Source of the DNA: Spirodela intermedia
Taxonomy: Eukaryota; Streptophyta; Magnoliopsida; Alismatales; Araceae
Direction of reading: 5' to 3'
DNA: 64,000 nucleotides
Assembly: GCA_902729315.2 (NCBI GenBank)
Contig: LR746272.1
Span: 5,398,272 to 5,462,271 of the forward strand
Position numbers and translations under genes: made by a program
The notes under the pieces: model-generated
The model's input: only the letters and a program-made list of their open reading frames with translations
Databases searched by the model: none
Told to the model about the DNA's origin: nothing
Shown here: positions 11,840-24,600 of the stretch, one piece after another
Layout: each line of letters begins with the position of its first letter
Position numbering within the stretch: the stretch's first letter is position 1

Positions 11840-14800
11840 ATGTCGGCTTCGACATCCTTCATCGCCGTCGGTGTCGTCCGTTCGCCTGATCTGTCATCGT
11901 CGAAACTCAGCAGTCTCGGCTTATGGGGAAAGGCCCAGAGGCTAAGGCACAGAGTTCGGCCGATGTATGTCCAGTCCATCATCTCGAAACCAGACACATA
12001 TTTTAGAGATCCAGACTGGAAGAAACATTACCAGGAGGAATTCGAAGAGAAGTTTGATCTGCCTCATCTGAAGGATGTTCTTGATGTGCAGCCAATACCG
12101 ACTACTTTTGCTCTGAAAAGCAGGTATTCCTTCTGGGTACTAGCTTCATTTCGATCCCTCAAATGGCATAAATTTTTCTTGCATTGCATGTCCGTAGAGC
12201 CAAGCAAATTGCTTGTCGTGCCTGTTTCACTGTGGAGTGTGGGGTGTTTGAACTGCCCAGATTGATAGCGCTGTAACCGTTGACTTTGGGTTTGTCAGAG
12301 GCTCTCAAGTTCTGGATGGAACCAATTTATCAACAAAAAGGAGCGATTATGTGGATAATGACGATAGAGCACTTTTAAAGGTACCTCAGTGTGCTTTTAA
12401 AAAAATTCATGGGTGACTTTTTTTCTTCTTTTTTGTTTTCGCAAACAATCCAGGTTAAACAGGTTGAAGATCATATTGTTTGGTCTTTCCTAATCAGATA
12501 AAAATTTTAGGGTGAAATTTTTCGGTAAAACTGATGTGGAGATTATGTGGGAAAGATGGAGAAACCTCAGTGTGTGTCAGCTGGGTCTGGCCTAGGGTTT
12601 TGTTCTTGGGAAAATAGGGAATGCGTGCATTGCCACTCTCCATCATCCAAAGCGCTCAATTCCCTGGCACATAACAGATGCAGGCGCTTGATCCCTGAGA
12701 ACCCCCCAGTGTGAGGAAGAAAGGAAGCATGAAAAAATGTTTATTGACTAATACGTATGCTTTGGTGGGTTGAAGCTAGGTCTTGGGAAATGGTGGGTGA
12801 AGCAATGTTTTCCATTTTTTTTATGATATATGTGCTATTTTTTTCATCAACTATTGATCTCGGGATCCCAACAAATTGGGTGGATCAAATGGGGGCAGGG
12901 GAGCTACGGATTCACCCTTGCAGATCATGATTTCCTCCTCCGATTGCCCACTTTACCCTGTTGACTTACAAGAAGACTTGTGTTCTTGTTCCATCTGATA
13001 TCTACAATCTAAAGGGGAAGAACAAAAGGGTTTTATTTATCTATATATATATATATAATGAATGACTAGTTCATCATTCAAGAAATGTGGCTAAGTCAAC
13101 CATTCTTGCTGCTCCATTTCTGTTGTGTAAGTAAGAACTTCGGTCTCCTGTGATGTTCAGGTTATAAAGTATTCTTCGCCAACTTCTGCGGGGGCAGAAT
13201 GCATTGACCCTGACTGCAGCTGGGTGGAGCAATGGTGGGCCCCGACTTTTTCTTTCTTTCTTTAATCTTTATGAATCTAATTATTATTTTTAATTCAAAA
13301 CAATGGGCTCTTAACCCCAATACTTCTCTCATGCAGGGTACATCGTGCAGGCCCTCGGAAGCAAATATTCTTCGACCCAAAGGACGTGAAAGCTGCGATT
13401 GTCACCTGTGGGGGCCTCTGCCCTGGCCTGAATGACGTCATCAGACAGGTCTGGCGATGGTCAACTTACCAGATTAGGAAAGCACGGCGTAGTAGCTCAT
13501 GAGCTCTTATCTTTCCTGTTCCCTCGTGCTTGCAGATCGTGTTCACTCTGGAAATCTACGGTGTTGGTGAGATTGTGGGGATTCCCTTTGGGTATCGAGG
13601 GTTCTTCGATGGCAGTCTGCAGGAGATACCGGTAAGGCTGTCTGTTTCATTGTGATCTGCGGGCATGGGTGGTTCTTGATTGGTCAGTGGGTGGCTGCCG
13701 CGCCCAGCTCTCGCGGCATGTTGTGCAGAATATCAACCTCTCGGGTGGGAGCTTCCTGGGGACTTCTCGAGGGGGAGCGAGTGTTGGAGACATTGTGGAT
13801 AGCATAGAGGTGTGCTCTACTTCCTGCAGTGACGTCATAATTATCTGAATTATTCTTACAGCAATGCAGGTTTTCTCCCGATAAATGTTTCAGGCCAGAG
13901 AAATTGACATGCTTTTTGTGCTTGGAGGCAATGGCACCCACGCGGGGGCCAACGCAATCCACAACGAGGTAGAGTGGTGGCACTTAAAATCTCATTTTTT
14001 ATAAAAATACAGCATCAGTCATACTGGAAAGAACATCAGAAATAGCTTGGTGTGCCACTTAAATTCTCATTTTTTGAAAAAAATAAATAAATTATGTGCA
14101 TCCAATGAATAGGCTCCTTGATGTTCATGTGCATCCAAGAAATCTCTTCCCTTCTGCTGAGTAAAAGAATTATCTCCATTCATTGTAATATTGATCCGAG
14201 CGAAAGAAAATCGAGATCTTCTTAATGACATTTCTTCTAAGAAGAACCCATATTCTCCGTGTTAATTCGGAAAAAAATAAAAAAAATAAAATAGAGCCCG
14301 GAGCTCATGATTTTGTGAAGCTCATGTCGGGTTTTTTAAATTAAGGAATAAAGAATAGAATAGAGATTTAGCCCAGCAATTTTCGATGCTCATGCCTCGT
14401 CTCCTGGGTGCGCAGTGCCGGCGAAGAAAGCTGAGGATCTCAGTGGTCTGTGTTCCCAAAACCATCGACAACGACATCCTCCTCATGGATAAGACCTTCG
14501 GGTTCGACACCGCCGTGGAAGAAGCTCAAAGGGCCATCAACTCTGCATACATTGAGGTGTATATCTATCTATATATATATATATATTAATAAATAAATAG
14601 ATAAATATGTATGTAATAAAAAGTGGATGATATGATTATGCCAATGCCCGGTCTCATGGTAGGCTCGGAGCGCGTACCATGGGGTTGGGCTGGTGAAGCT
14701 GATGGGGAGGAGCAGCGGCTTCATCGCCATGTACGCGTCACTCTCGAGCGGGCAGGTGGACGTCTGCTTGATTCCTGAGGTGGGCGAGCCTCCTCTCTCT

Positions 14801-15645
14801 CTCCTTCGTGGCCTTCCGGATTCCTCCCGATCACCGGTGAAATCTGAGGTGAAAATTCTGAAGGTTCCCTTCAAACTGGACGGCCCCTTCGGCGTCCTCG
14901 AGCACCTCGAGCATCTGATCAAGTCCAAGGGCTCCGCCGTCGTCTGCGTGGCCGAAGGAGCCGGCCAGGTGAGCACCACCATTATCCCTCTACTTCTCTC
15001 TCTCTCTGTGCTTCTCTGTTTCTCTCTTGCTCAGAGTTCAGGATTGCAGGAGCTGATCGAGAAGCCAGACGCGAAGGATGCGTCGGGCAATGTGGTGCTG
15101 GGGGACATCGGCGTCCACATCCAGCAGAAGGTCCTGTACTGCTGAGTTCTGTCTCGCCCCGATATGGGTTTCGATTCGCGAAAGCTGGCCGCTTTGCTCA
15201 TCACCATCATCGTCCCGAGATGGGTTTTGACTCGAACGTCTCATGGTGCAGATCAAGAGGCACTTCAAGGAAGTAGGGTTCTTCGCGGACGTGAAGTACA
15301 TCGACCCGACGTATATGATCCGGGCGTGCCGGGCCAACGCCTCCGACGCCATCCTCTGCACTGTTCTCGGCCAGAACGCTGTAAGAAATAAGGAGAGGGC
15401 GAGGAGCATATTCTTCTTCTTCTTCTTCCTCGCGGCTAGGGTTTGGTTGGGATGTGATCTGTTTCTGTGCTGCGCAGGTTCACGGGGCGTTCGCGGGGTT
15501 CAGCGGTATAACCGTGGGGATCTGCAACACCCACTACGTGTACCTGCCGATCACCGAGGTCATCGCTTCGACGAGGCAGGTTGACCCCAAAAGCCGCATG
15601 TGGCACCGGTGTTTGACCTCCACCGGCCAGCCCGATTTCATGTAG
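11840..15645 (+). CDS. PFK5: ATP-dependent 6-phosphofructokinase, plastid type (PFK4/PFK5-like)
   Basis: The enzyme phosphorylates fructose 6-phosphate with ATP in glycolysis; the PFK4/PFK5 clade is plastidial. I place 13 exons: 11840-12123, 12299-12380, 13161-13234, 13337-13448, 13536-13631, 13708-13809, 13894-13968, 14416-14556, 14663-14779, 14864-14968, 15050-15130, 15252-15380, 15478-15645. All junctions are GT-AG and in phase, giving 521 residues. The first 50 residues are Ser/Arg-rich and poor in acid, as in a transit peptide. Key motifs are GGLCPG (172-177, nucleotide loop), GGNGT (261-265), PKTIDND (289-295, with catalytic Asp293) and MGR (336-338, sugar phosphate). The C-terminus ends [11 protein letters not shown], as in the plant family. 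Exons 9-13 are clearly GC-richer than exons 1-4. The neighbour at 16.6 kb is convergent. Family certain; PFK5 versus PFK4 is inference. Confidence 0.95.
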
Positions 15646-15901
15646 CCCTGGGGAGGCGGCGCCGCCGGTATTCCTCTGCCTGTGCCGAAGAACGGGGGCG
15701 GTGGTCTCCGTGAGGATGGGAATAAAGAGAGCATGCATGTAGAGCGAACAGTGACGGGAAATTTCTGATTCAAACTGCTGGAGAGGAGATGGCGGGTTCG
15801 ATCGATCCACGCGATTGTATTTGATTTTTGGAGTAAATAAAAGCTACTGATCTCGTCAAGTCTTCTACGGGGTGAGAGCAACGTCTGGTCTCTACCTCAT
15901 G

Positions 15902-15942
<41 letters not shown>

Positions 15943-16614
15943 ACAGCAGCGGTCATGTCGACGACGTATAAACAGTTTTGATTCATCTAAACCCGATTCA
16001 CCTGAGATGAAGGAGAAGCCGCTTACAGCCAAGAAAAACCCTCTCTATCTCTCTCTCTCTCTCTCTCTGTGAAAATTTTCCCCTTGCTGAAGCTCGGCGG
16101 GGAGCGGGCGAGCTGCCAGCATCTCGACTGAGCCGCCGTCGAGGGCCGCCATCTTCAGACAGCAACGGTCGGACGAAGGCGAGCTTCCTCCATCTTCAAG
16201 ACAGCAAACAGCCTCGACGAGAGCAAGTCAGAGGTAGATGTCAACGGCGTGGAGCCGAGAATTTTCCCATCTTCCGAGAAAGTCAGCGCTACGTGGTCAC
16301 TCTCGGAGCAGAGGACGTCGTGAGAGGCTTCCTCTTGCGTTTTCTGCTGACAAAGAAGACAACCCACCAACATCAAGAAACGGTTTCGAGCACCCAAGAA
16401 AAAACAAAGCAGATTTTCAGTCGCAAGCAGCAAGTTCTTGGCGATTTCTGAGGAAGAAGACGGCAAGATGCCCCCAGAAAAGGAAAAAAGATAATTATTT
16501 TCCTAGTTTTTGGGAACAGAGTGAAGCACCCAGAAGTTCTTCGAGACGTGATTCGTCGAAAAAAATCGAGGGTGGTCGCCAGACCAATCGAGAAAAAAAA
16601 TTAGGGCAGGACGC
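15646..16614. other. Convergent intergenic region with GA and CT tracts
   Basis: This holds the 3' flanks of the phosphofructokinase gene and of the helicase gene, which run towards each other. A (GA)n tract is at 15904-15941 and a (CT)n tract at 16041-16068. The short frames across 16155-16624 show no family features and are left out. Confidence 0.6.
15904..15941 (+). repeat. (GA)n microsatellite
   Basis: About 19 uninterrupted GA units, 258 bases after the phosphofructokinase stop codon and purine-rich on that gene's sense strand. Confidence 0.97.
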
Positions 16615-18846
16615 TCACCTCTGAAACAATGGGATCAGCGACCTGGGCCGGTCGTAGTAGCCGCCGCTCCCCCTGCGGTCATCGTCGTCGCCGCCGCCGC
16701 CGCCGTATTCATCCTCTGCTAGATGAAGCTCGTCTTCTTCCTCCCCCTCCTCTTTGGGGCGGCGCCGCCGGCTCTGGTCTCGCTGCAAACGGGGCTCGGG
16801 CTTCCAGCAAGCCCTGGCGAGCGACTTCCCGAGGAGGTCCGCAATGCCGGCGGCCATGGTCTGCGCCTTCTCCGCCTGCGGGAAGGTCTCCTCCTTGAAA
16901 TGGTGAGAGAGCCACAGATACATGGAGAGCACCTGGTGCTTGGTCTCGAGGTCCAGAAGCTCCGCGTCGCTGCGCGCAGAGGCCCTGGGCATGCCAAGCG
17001 AGATCCCCACGGGCTTCTTCAAGCTGTAATTCATGGCGAACCTCACCAGGTGGTGCATCACCTTGGGGTCCCGGATGTTCACGGGGGCAAAGCAGAAGTT
17101 AAAGCGGTCCACGAGGGAGAGCCCCTCCACCCTCTCCAGCAGGTTGGCCACCTTCTTGACGTGGTCATGGCGGGAGAGGAAGAAGGCCCCGTCGAGGCGG
17201 CAGCTCTGCCGGAACTTGTCCAGTAGCTGGGGGAACGGCAGCTCCGGGAACTGTCCGGCGAAGAGCTCCACCTGCTCGAAGAAGGGGAAGAGGCCCACCT
17301 GCTTCACCTCCTCGAATGGCCGCCGGAGACAGTCGACGAGGTAAGGGAGATCGCCGGACTGGAATGTGGTGACCAGGCCGTCCGGGTAGCGGCTTCCCCG
17401 CCGGCCGGCCCTTCCGGCGATCTGCTTAACCTGAGAAGCTCCGACGGGGACGACCTTCTCGCCGTCGTACTTGGAGAGGGAGTAGAAGACGACTCTGCGG
17501 ATGTTCAGGTTGAGCCCCATGCCAACGGCGTCGCTGGCCACGAGGACGTCGTACTGGTTGCCCTCCTCGTTGAACAGCCCCGCCTGCTGCCGGCGAGTCT
17601 CCGGCGGCAGCGCGCCGTAGATGACGCAGCAGCGGTGCGCGGTGAACTTCTCCACGGCGAGCTTCACCTCGAAGATCTCCCTCCTGGAGAAGGCGACGAT
17701 GCAGTCCCCGGCGCGGACGTTCCTCAGGTCCCCGCGCAGGGTCAGCGCCTCCACCACCAGCGGCTTGAACCTCTGGTAGTGCTTCTCCACCAGCTCGTCC
17801 CCGGTGTCCGCGCAGAGCTTCCTCACCATGGCCAGCACGCTCGGGTCGCCGCAGAGGTGGATCTCGTCGGCCATGAGCCCTAGCAGGGCCCTGGTCCAGG
17901 CGCAGCCTCGGGTGGGATCCGCCATCATCTGGATCTCGTCGATCACGGCCACCTCGTAGAGCTCCTCCGTGGAGACCATCTCCACGGTGCAGGCGGTGTG
18001 GCGGGAGAAGGGCACGGCCTTGTGCTCCTGCCCGGTGAGCAGGCTGCAGTAGACGCCCGTGGCGTTGACCTTGTCGAAGACCTCCATTGCCAGCAGCCGC
18101 AGGGGGCTGCAGTAGACGGCCTTCTCGGCCTCCATGAATCTCTGCAACGCGTTGAAGGTCTTGCCGCTGTTGGTGGGTCCACAGTGGTAGACGATGCGCC
18201 GCTTCATGGCGCGGGCGAAGGGGAACCAGGTTTGGGGGGAAGTGAGGTCCGCGGAGGAGACCAGTAGGCGGTGCTTCTTCATCTGCTCCGGGAACTCGGC
18301 GAGGCAGAAGTCGGCGAAGGCCGGGAAGAGGAAGCGGTCCGCGGCGGGGGAGGGGCCGAGGGAGAGGAGGCGGGAGAAGTGGCCGTCGCCGATGAGCTTG
18401 AAGACGAAGCTGCGGAAGCGGTGGGCGGCGGTGGGGAAGAAGGACGCGGGGATGTAGATGGCGAGGGCCTGGTCGGAGGCCCAGCCGGACTTGGAGAAGT
18501 GGCGGAAGACGGTCACCAGCTGCTCCCACTCATCGCGGGATCGCTTGGCGCTCCCGCCGCCGCTCTTCTCGCCGGCGAGGAGCTGTCTGTACAGGTCGGC
18601 GGCGGCGGAAGAATAAATGGATTCCTCCGACGCCGTGGAGGAGGAGCACGAAGAGGAGGAGATGTGGAGATGGCCCATCGCGATGGAGAGAGACAACCAT
18701 CGCCGCCGGCATAGATCGAGGCCTCCTCCTCCTTGGCCATGGAAGGAGAGGGGTGTGCGGCAAGAGGGAGAAGTGCAGAGGAATCGGAGCTTGGCGGCGG
18801 AGGGGGTCCTCCGGGCGGTGGCGCGGAGGAGAAGGGCCACCGCCAT
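16615..18846 (-). CDS. SUV3: SUV3-type ATP-dependent RNA helicase, organellar
   Basis: A DExH-box RNA helicase of the SUV3 family, which unwinds RNA for mitochondrial RNA turnover. The gene is a single exon. I start it at the ATG at 18846 because the frame further upstream has no ATG; this gives 743 residues, close to plant homologues. The N-terminus (Arg- and Ser-rich, hydrophobic first ten residues) fits an organelle presequence. The Walker A motif GPTNSGKT is at about 223-230, the DExH-type motif DEIQ at 303-306 and motif [12 protein letters not shown] at about 475-484. A SUV3 C-terminal region follows. The tail has an acidic run and a Gly/Asp low-complexity stretch before a basic end. Several long frames on the other strand are shadows of its GC-rich codons. 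It is convergent with the phosphofructokinase gene. Confidence 0.95.
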   Translation of the reverse strand: MAVALLLRATARRTPSAAKLRFLCTSPSCRTPLSFHGQGGGGLDLCRRRWLSLSIAMGHLHISSSSCSSSTASEESIYSSAAADLYRQLLAGEKSGGGSAKRSRDEWEQLVTVFRHFSKSGWASDQALAIYIPASFFPTAAHRFRSFVFKLIGDGHFSRLLSLGPSPAADRFLFPAFADFCLAEFPEQMKKHRLLVSSADLTSPQTWFPFARAMKRRIVYHCGPTNSGKTFNALQRFMEAEKAVYCSPLRLLAMEVFDKVNATGVYCSLLTGQEHKAVPFSRHTACTVEMVSTEELYEVAVIDEIQMMADPTRGCAWTRALLGLMADEIHLCGDPSVLAMVRKLCADTGDELVEKHYQRFKPLVVEALTLRGDLRNVRAGDCIVAFSRREIFEVKLAVEKFTAHRCCVIYGALPPETRRQQAGLFNEEGNQYDVLVASDAVGMGLNLNIRRVVFYSLSKYDGEKVVPVGASQVKQIAGRAGRRGSRYPDGLVTTFQSGDLPYLVDCLRRPFEEVKQVGLFPFFEQVELFAGQFPELPFPQLLDKFRQSCRLDGAFFLSRHDHVKKVANLLERVEGLSLVDRFNFCFAPVNIRDPKVMHHLVRFAMNYSLKKPVGISLGMPRASARSDAELLDLETKHQVLSMYLWLSHHFKEETFPQAEKAQTMAAGIADLLGKSLARACWKPEPRLQRDQSRRRRPKEEGEEEDELHLAEDEYGGGGGDDDDRRGSGGYYDRPRSLIPLFQR

Positions 18847-19300
18847 GGAGGACGGCAGCCAAGAGGAGGACGGGGGAAAGATGAGATGGGAGGAGGGAGA
18901 GGAAATATTAGGGTTAGGACACGACTCACGGGAGGGAAGGACCCCCCCCCCTTCCCCTCCCGTCCTTGAGGCTCTGGCTCTGGTTCTCTCTAAGAAAAAG
19001 GAATTAAAAGGTAGAAAAAAAATATAATTTTTCCGTCGAATCACTAATTCGGGTTTATTTCATTTTGTTTTAATTAATTAATTAATTAATTAAGCAGTTT
19101 ATATAATCCTGAGCATGGTTAATCAGGGTGGGCATCTCACTGGAGCAGCCTCAAGAACAGCCCACGTCAATTTCTGATCCAAGAAACAAAATTTAAGAAA
19201 GCCCATGAATCATGGCGCAACCCACTTCAGAAGACTCGAAACCGTTGACTTATGGAAGAAAAAAATAAAACGCCAGACCCAGTTCCACTGGCGGTCAGCC

Positions 19301-19352
<52 letters not shown>

Positions 19353-19464
19353 CACCACAAAACCTTCAAAATTCACCGGCCGGGCCGGCGATGGGTTCCC
19401 TTGGATTCTGTCTGAAGCGCCGGTCATGGCGGCGGCGGGGGAGGAGCCCTGGCGGCTGCCCCAT
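18847..19464. other. Intergenic region between two minus-strand genes
   Basis: It holds the helicase 5' leader and the 3' flank of the methyltransferase gene. TTAATTAATTAATTAA at about 19069-19092 is a short palindromic AT run. A (CT)n tract occupies 19308-19349. Confidence 0.6.
19308..19349 (-). repeat. (CT)n microsatellite, GA on the sense strand of the methyltransferase gene
   Basis: About 20 dinucleotide units, 116 bases beyond the methyltransferase stop codon. Confidence 0.97.
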
Positions 19465-21934
19465 TCAACTGTTGGCGGTGGTGTTGCCGCCGCCGACCCA
19501 GTACTGCTTGACGGCGACCAGGATCTTCTCCGGCACTAGGGGGCCGTCCTCGTGGTCATACATCTTCGTGTCCCATCTCATGCCGCCGGCGACCCTCTTG
19601 ACCTTCACGAGGGCGTCGACCTCGTCGCGGAATATGACGGCGCCCTCCGGCCTCAGTATTCGATCCATCTCCAGCAGGATCTCCTCCACGGCGCACCTGG
19701 TTTCGTCCCACCCACAGGGTCTCAGATCAGATTTCCACCGGTCAAAACAAAACTTTCAGGCATGTTCTTGCTCTGTTTCTATACACAGAAAGGAGCGAAG
19801 CAGCGAGGGTAGGCTCACTTGTTCTTGTACAAGCTGAAGACGCCGCTGGCGTGGATGAGATCATACGTTCTCGGGTAGGTGGAGAAACCCTCGCACCTGC
19901 AACCAGACCAACAAATAATCAAGCAGAGCATCTAGCGAGGCGGCAGCGACATACCAGTCATGATGGCGGCGGTGGTGGGGGGGGGGTCATACCAGTCATG
20001 GTATATGCCGATCAAGCCCCTCTCGTATATGGCGGCCAGAGAAGAGGGCTCAGCAATGGTGGGCACAACATTCATGACCCACAATCTGGGAGACTCGATC
20101 GCTGCCGCAAAGCCCCCGAGGCCGGCGTTCATGTCCATGACGTTGCGGTACCTCCCGGAGACGAGGTACTTGTTGATCTTCTTGTAGGCTTCAACGTGCT
20201 TCTTCCACAGCCTGTTGTCCTTGCGATAAGCCTCAGCCGAGACGCCGGGGATGGAGCCCCTGGCTACTCTGGGGGGCACCGCATTCAGTCTGGCCGGGAA
20301 CGGCAGGATCTCTCCTCCGGCGACCTCCCCGGGATCGCCCACTTCTGGCAAGGGGGTCACGCAGGGCTCCATCTTCTTGTACCTGAGGCGCCCAGTGTGG
20401 AGCGAGGCGCCATGCCCATGAAATATAACCCCAATAGCAGTTAACGAGTAGAAAAGGGTGCGAATGTGTCAATTACCAGACATCATCTGGATTTGGAGCC
20501 GTACACATGTTGGGCTCAGATGCATCCTGCCTGGCGGTGCAGGACTCGCCGTTTATTCTCTTTCTCCACACGGCGATGTCCCCTTTCTCGGAGACCTTCT
20601 CCCAGCATAGGAGATCGGCGACCTGCTCGATCTTCGACTGCTCCCGTCGGAGGTCCTCCTCGGTGCGCTGCCAGGCTCGATGATGTGACTTCCAGTTGAT
20701 GGGTGGCCCAGACAGCACCCAGTACCCGCCGGGCCTCAGCACGCGGTCCACTTCTATCATGTACATTCCATCTGCAAGGAATTGGCAAGAACTAAGCCCG
20801 AAAGAACAGCTCCTGCAGTAAATGATTTTCAAAGGATTGTACCCAACTGGAGCTGGGAGGAAGTGAAAGCACATAAACAAAAAGATCACTGATTTTCGGA
20901 TTGGCCGATACCATTTTCAGACCACGGGATCAAGCAACGAGAACAGTGTGCCATGTCGAATGCTCGAGAAGGATAGGGAAGTTTCATGGTGCCGAAGACC
21001 CCAATAACAGCGGGGACTCCTCTTTCCAGCGCGAACTGAACTTGAGCCTCATGGGAGTCTCTCGGAGCAAAGGACATGGCCAGGACGTTCCTTTTCAGCA
21101 GGTAGGCCCCCCAGCTCGCAACCTGCAAGAAGGCGTCATCACCAACCACTCCGGTGAATTCAAAAACAAGGGGAGAAGGAGAGGAGAGAGAGAGAGTAGC
21201 CCAAGAAAATAATCAGTAAAACTGATACAAGAGTCATCACGCTTGAAGAAAATGCACAGAAGAAAACATCAACTTACCCCACAGCCAGTGTCTAAAGCGG
21301 TTCTAACAGTTCCATTCGCGATTGGGATCACAGAAGCAAGCTGGTCAATGTACGCATCTGCCCCCTGCGGAAACTGCGTCCCTCCTCCGGGGAATCTAAA
21401 CACGTTGCCCTCATAATGGACCCAGTTCTGAACAGCCTTCTCCACGGTCAAGCTCTTGTAAGGGACATTGGCATAGGGCACATAGTCGCGGCTCTTCGGC
21501 CAGGGGAAGGGGGTGACATATCCCTTTGGAGCCGGAATCAAGCAGCGCAATTTTTCATCTTTGCCAGGGCAGTGCCTCTCTCTGTAGATCATATTGTCCC
21601 TAGGGAAGGTCATCGCCCGCTTCTGATCCTGGCAAGGGGTGTAGTCTGTGTATTTCTCGGGACAAGGCTTGAAGACCTCGACCTTTGCATTGGGGGCTTG
21701 AGGGATGATGCCGCCGCCATCATGATGGGTTTCAAAGTTCAGATTCGCCAAGACTCCACAGTCTCCCGATGATGAAGTCTGCTTGGTTATCTCCAAGGCT
21801 ATGTTGTCGCCTTTTCCGAAGCCACTCTTCTGCCATGCGCCCAGAATGTAGAAGAAACAGCAGAGGCCCACCACGATCAACACGGAGAAAGAGCTACGGG
21901 TCCTGTTGTCCGGCCCATTTGCCTTCGGAGGCAT
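19465..21934 (-). CDS. PMT2: Probable pectin-type methyltransferase, PMT2-like (DUF248 family)
   Basis: A Golgi S-adenosylmethionine-dependent methyltransferase of the QUASIMODO/PMT family, thought to methylate cell-wall polysaccharide. Six exons read 21934-21278, 21122-20912, 20771-20477, 20382-19993, 19896-19819 and 19696-19465. All junctions are GT-AG and in phase, giving 620 residues. A single membrane segment lies at about 17-33, followed by [12 protein letters not shown], a type II anchor like that of Arabidopsis PMT2. The first SAM motif, [14 protein letters not shown], spans the first splice junction (about 214-227); the second-half motif is [13 protein letters not shown]. The C-terminus ends shortly after VAVKQYW. 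It is divergent from the protease gene at 24.6 kb, with a long leader region between. Exons 5-6 are GC-richer than exons 1-2. Family certain, PMT2 orthology likely. Confidence 0.95.
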
Positions 21935-21982
21935 GGTTCAACTGGAGGAGGAAGCACGAGCATGGCAACAGAATAAGAACCA

Positions 21983-22318
21983 CCAAACAGGGAGGAACAC
22001 ATAATGATCTGAATTCTAACGAGAAAAGAATAACCCCAAAGATCCCGGTGTCGATCTAAATCTTCTTAGAAGCATGGTAGAGTCTGGACAGCTCAGGTTG
22101 AGCTCAATCCGAAGAAAAGAGCCAATCATCTGGGCTAATCACAATCATTCCCAAACAGGGAGGAATTCATAATGATCTGGATTCTGACGAGAAAAAAAAT
22201 AACCCCAAAGATCCCAGTGCCGATCTAAATCTTCTCAGAAGCATGGTAGAGTCTGGACAACTCACGTTGAGTTCAATCCAAGGAAAAGTGCTAATCATCT
22301 GAACTAATCACGATCATT
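21983..22318. repeat. Tandem duplication, unit 168 bp
   Basis: CCAAACAGGGAGGAA begins at 21983 and again at 22151. The following 160 or so bases match with scattered changes, for example AAGCATGGTAGAGTCTGGAC in both. It lies just upstream of the methyltransferase start codon. Confidence 0.9.
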
Positions 22319-24190
22319 TCACTCGAGGACATAGATCGATATTGTCAAGTATAATTGAAAATAAACAACTCTGCAATTTCTTCATAGGCACGCCCAAAAA
22401 TTGACGCTAAAGTGCCCCCCGGGTGAAGAAAACGAATGCGTATCCTTCACAATTGAACGTCCCGGGATCACAAGGGATCCCATTTCGTTTCTCAACTACA
22501 AATAACGTGGGAGGAATGAAAACTGAAGGTGGGAGGTTTCCAGCCTGTGAGAGCTGAGATGCCAAAATCTTCTTCACTTGAAGAAATAAGCCCGATCCCC
22601 ATCCCTATCGCGGCAAGATCGCAAGGTATATGAACGCGTCCAGTGGATCGAGCACGTCAGATCAGAGGCTACCAATCAGTTCTTCATTTGTTGCAAACGA
22701 TCGCAGGCTTAATATTATACTACATCAATAGATTTCGATGCAAAGGTTGGGAAAAATCGAGAGGAACAGGACGGTGGCAAACGGTGAGTGAGTCTCCCAA
22801 AACTTCAACCCATTCATCAACGAGGAAAAAAGAAGCACCCGAGGAAGGAGAGCACCCGCTCTTAATCCCTAGAATCATAGGGTTACACAAAAAACCACGA
22901 CAAAGTAGAAACGCAGATAAAGTAGAAAAGGAACCAACAGATCCGTGCAAGCAAGGAATATCGCAAAAACCCTAACCCCTCCAACAGGACCGCGGGCTAT
23001 CGGCGCGACACCTGACAGAAGATCAGCACCAAAACCTCCTAGGAGCACCAACTCCGACCTCCTCCTCGCTCCTCACACTCTGATCAAAAAGTGCCGACGA
23101 TAACGCCGACGCCAGCCAAAAAATAGCTCCTAGTGTAACCGCGACTTGCTCCTCCACATGAACACCATCAACCAAAACTAGAATACGAAACCCAGATCTC
23201 GATTCGCAGAGGGGCTAACAGAGCCCTGAGGCTCCAAACTCACGTCTCCCCGTTCTTTAAATACTCTCGTAGATCAGACGGGCTTCTCTCTCTCTCTGCC
23301 TCTCTCTCTCTCTGTCTCTCCTCTCTCTCTCAATCTCCCTCTCTCTGTCTCTCTCCCTCTGCGTCAGATACGCGAAACCTTCCTCGGTTACCTTCACTCC
23401 CACGCCACCTTCCGGTCCGGGGGCGGATTACACTGCGCAGGCAGCTAATCCCAAACCGGTAACCTCACCTCAGTCAAGATATCGTGCTACGTCATCCATG
23501 GGCCCACCGCTCTCTGATCGTCCGCAGTGTCTGTTCTTTAAAATATCGGGGTATCTCCTACCATTTCACATATTTACCAATAAGCCCCTCAATCCAGTTC
23601 GGAAGCCCAGTTCGGCAAAATCGCAGGTCTATTCTGGGGTATTTTAGTAACATCATATCCTGCGAACCATGCTGCTTCTGTTATCCCCGACCAATCAGGA
23701 AAGCGACGTAATAGAGTTGACACGTGGCAAGTAATTATAGGTTCTCTTTCACGAGCAAGTGAGCCTGGTACCCACCAGCTTTATTATTAGCGTTGAAGGC
23801 CCTCGAGGCTTTATGAGCAAACATCAACTTTAATTTATTGACGTATTTATTCCTTTGGTCACTCCTGATAAGGTGAAGGTGCAATAAGTTTCCTTATGGG
23901 GGCCCTACAGTAAAATTGCTATAATCCTTTGGTCGCTCTGCTGGATGGAGGCTGATTGGATAAAAAGGATAGCACAGTAAAAACAATAAATGTAGGGGAT
24001 TTTATGCAAATAAAAATAGCGTTTTCTTGATATAAAGTGTTTTTATTAGCATGAATATTTTTATAAATATACACAGATAAATATGCTATTAATTAGCCGT
24101 AGCTGCGGGAGGAGAGAGAAATGGGCTGGTGGCACTTACCTTTGAAGAAAGAGAGGACAGTGAGACCATTCACTGTTGCATCATAGTCAG

Positions 24191-24225
<35 letters not shown>

Positions 24226-24361
24226 TGCTCTCTCTCTCTCTAGCTCTCTATCTCTCTTCTACTATCTCTCTCTCGCTCTCTATCTCTCTCCATCTCTCTC
24301 TCTCTCTCCTCTCTCTCTCTCTAGCTCTCTATCTCTCTCCATCTCTCTCCATCTCTCTCCA

Positions 24362-24401
<40 letters not shown>
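24191..24401 (+). repeat. Complex CT-rich array
   Basis: About 210 bases of CT dinucleotides interrupted by regular words such as TAGCTCTCTATC and CCATCTCTCTCC, some of them repeated as longer units. It is 200-400 bases upstream of the protease start codon. The Ser/Leu frames through it are artefacts. A second CT run lies at 24539-24577. Confidence 0.95.
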
Positions 24402-24600
24402 GGGCTGTACCGGTTCCCATGTATGGACTTAATTCATTCAACAAATAAAGTTTATTTAATCGAAAAAAAATTGAGCGTTATCGTCCCTCTCTGGTACCTC
24501 GTCTCCCTCGCTCGTCCCCTCCAGTACTCTCTCCCTCCTCTCTCTCTCTCTCTCTCTCTCGCTCTCTCTCTCTCTCGGGAAGTAAGGAACAGCAGTCAGG

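Larger units (their letters stand above)
21935..24600. other. Divergent promoter region between PMT2-like and DEG8-like genes
   Basis: About 2.7 kb separate the two start codons. A tandem duplication (21983-22318), a CT-rich block at 23287-23360 and a large CT block at 24191-24401 lie in it. The stretch up to about 23.3 kb reads like a leader or leader intron of the methyltransferase gene. No other gene is supported. Confidence 0.55.

Noticed and set aside
17426-18529. 367-codon open frame on the same strand as the helicase in another frame
   Set aside because: It lies wholly within the helicase coding exon, is Arg/Pro/Gly-rich as expected from shifted GC-rich codons, and has no domain. The helicase frame has all family motifs.
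23010-23030. TGACAGAAGATCAGCAC, resembling miR156
   Set aside because: It differs at several positions from miR156 and no star strand or hairpin is visible nearby.
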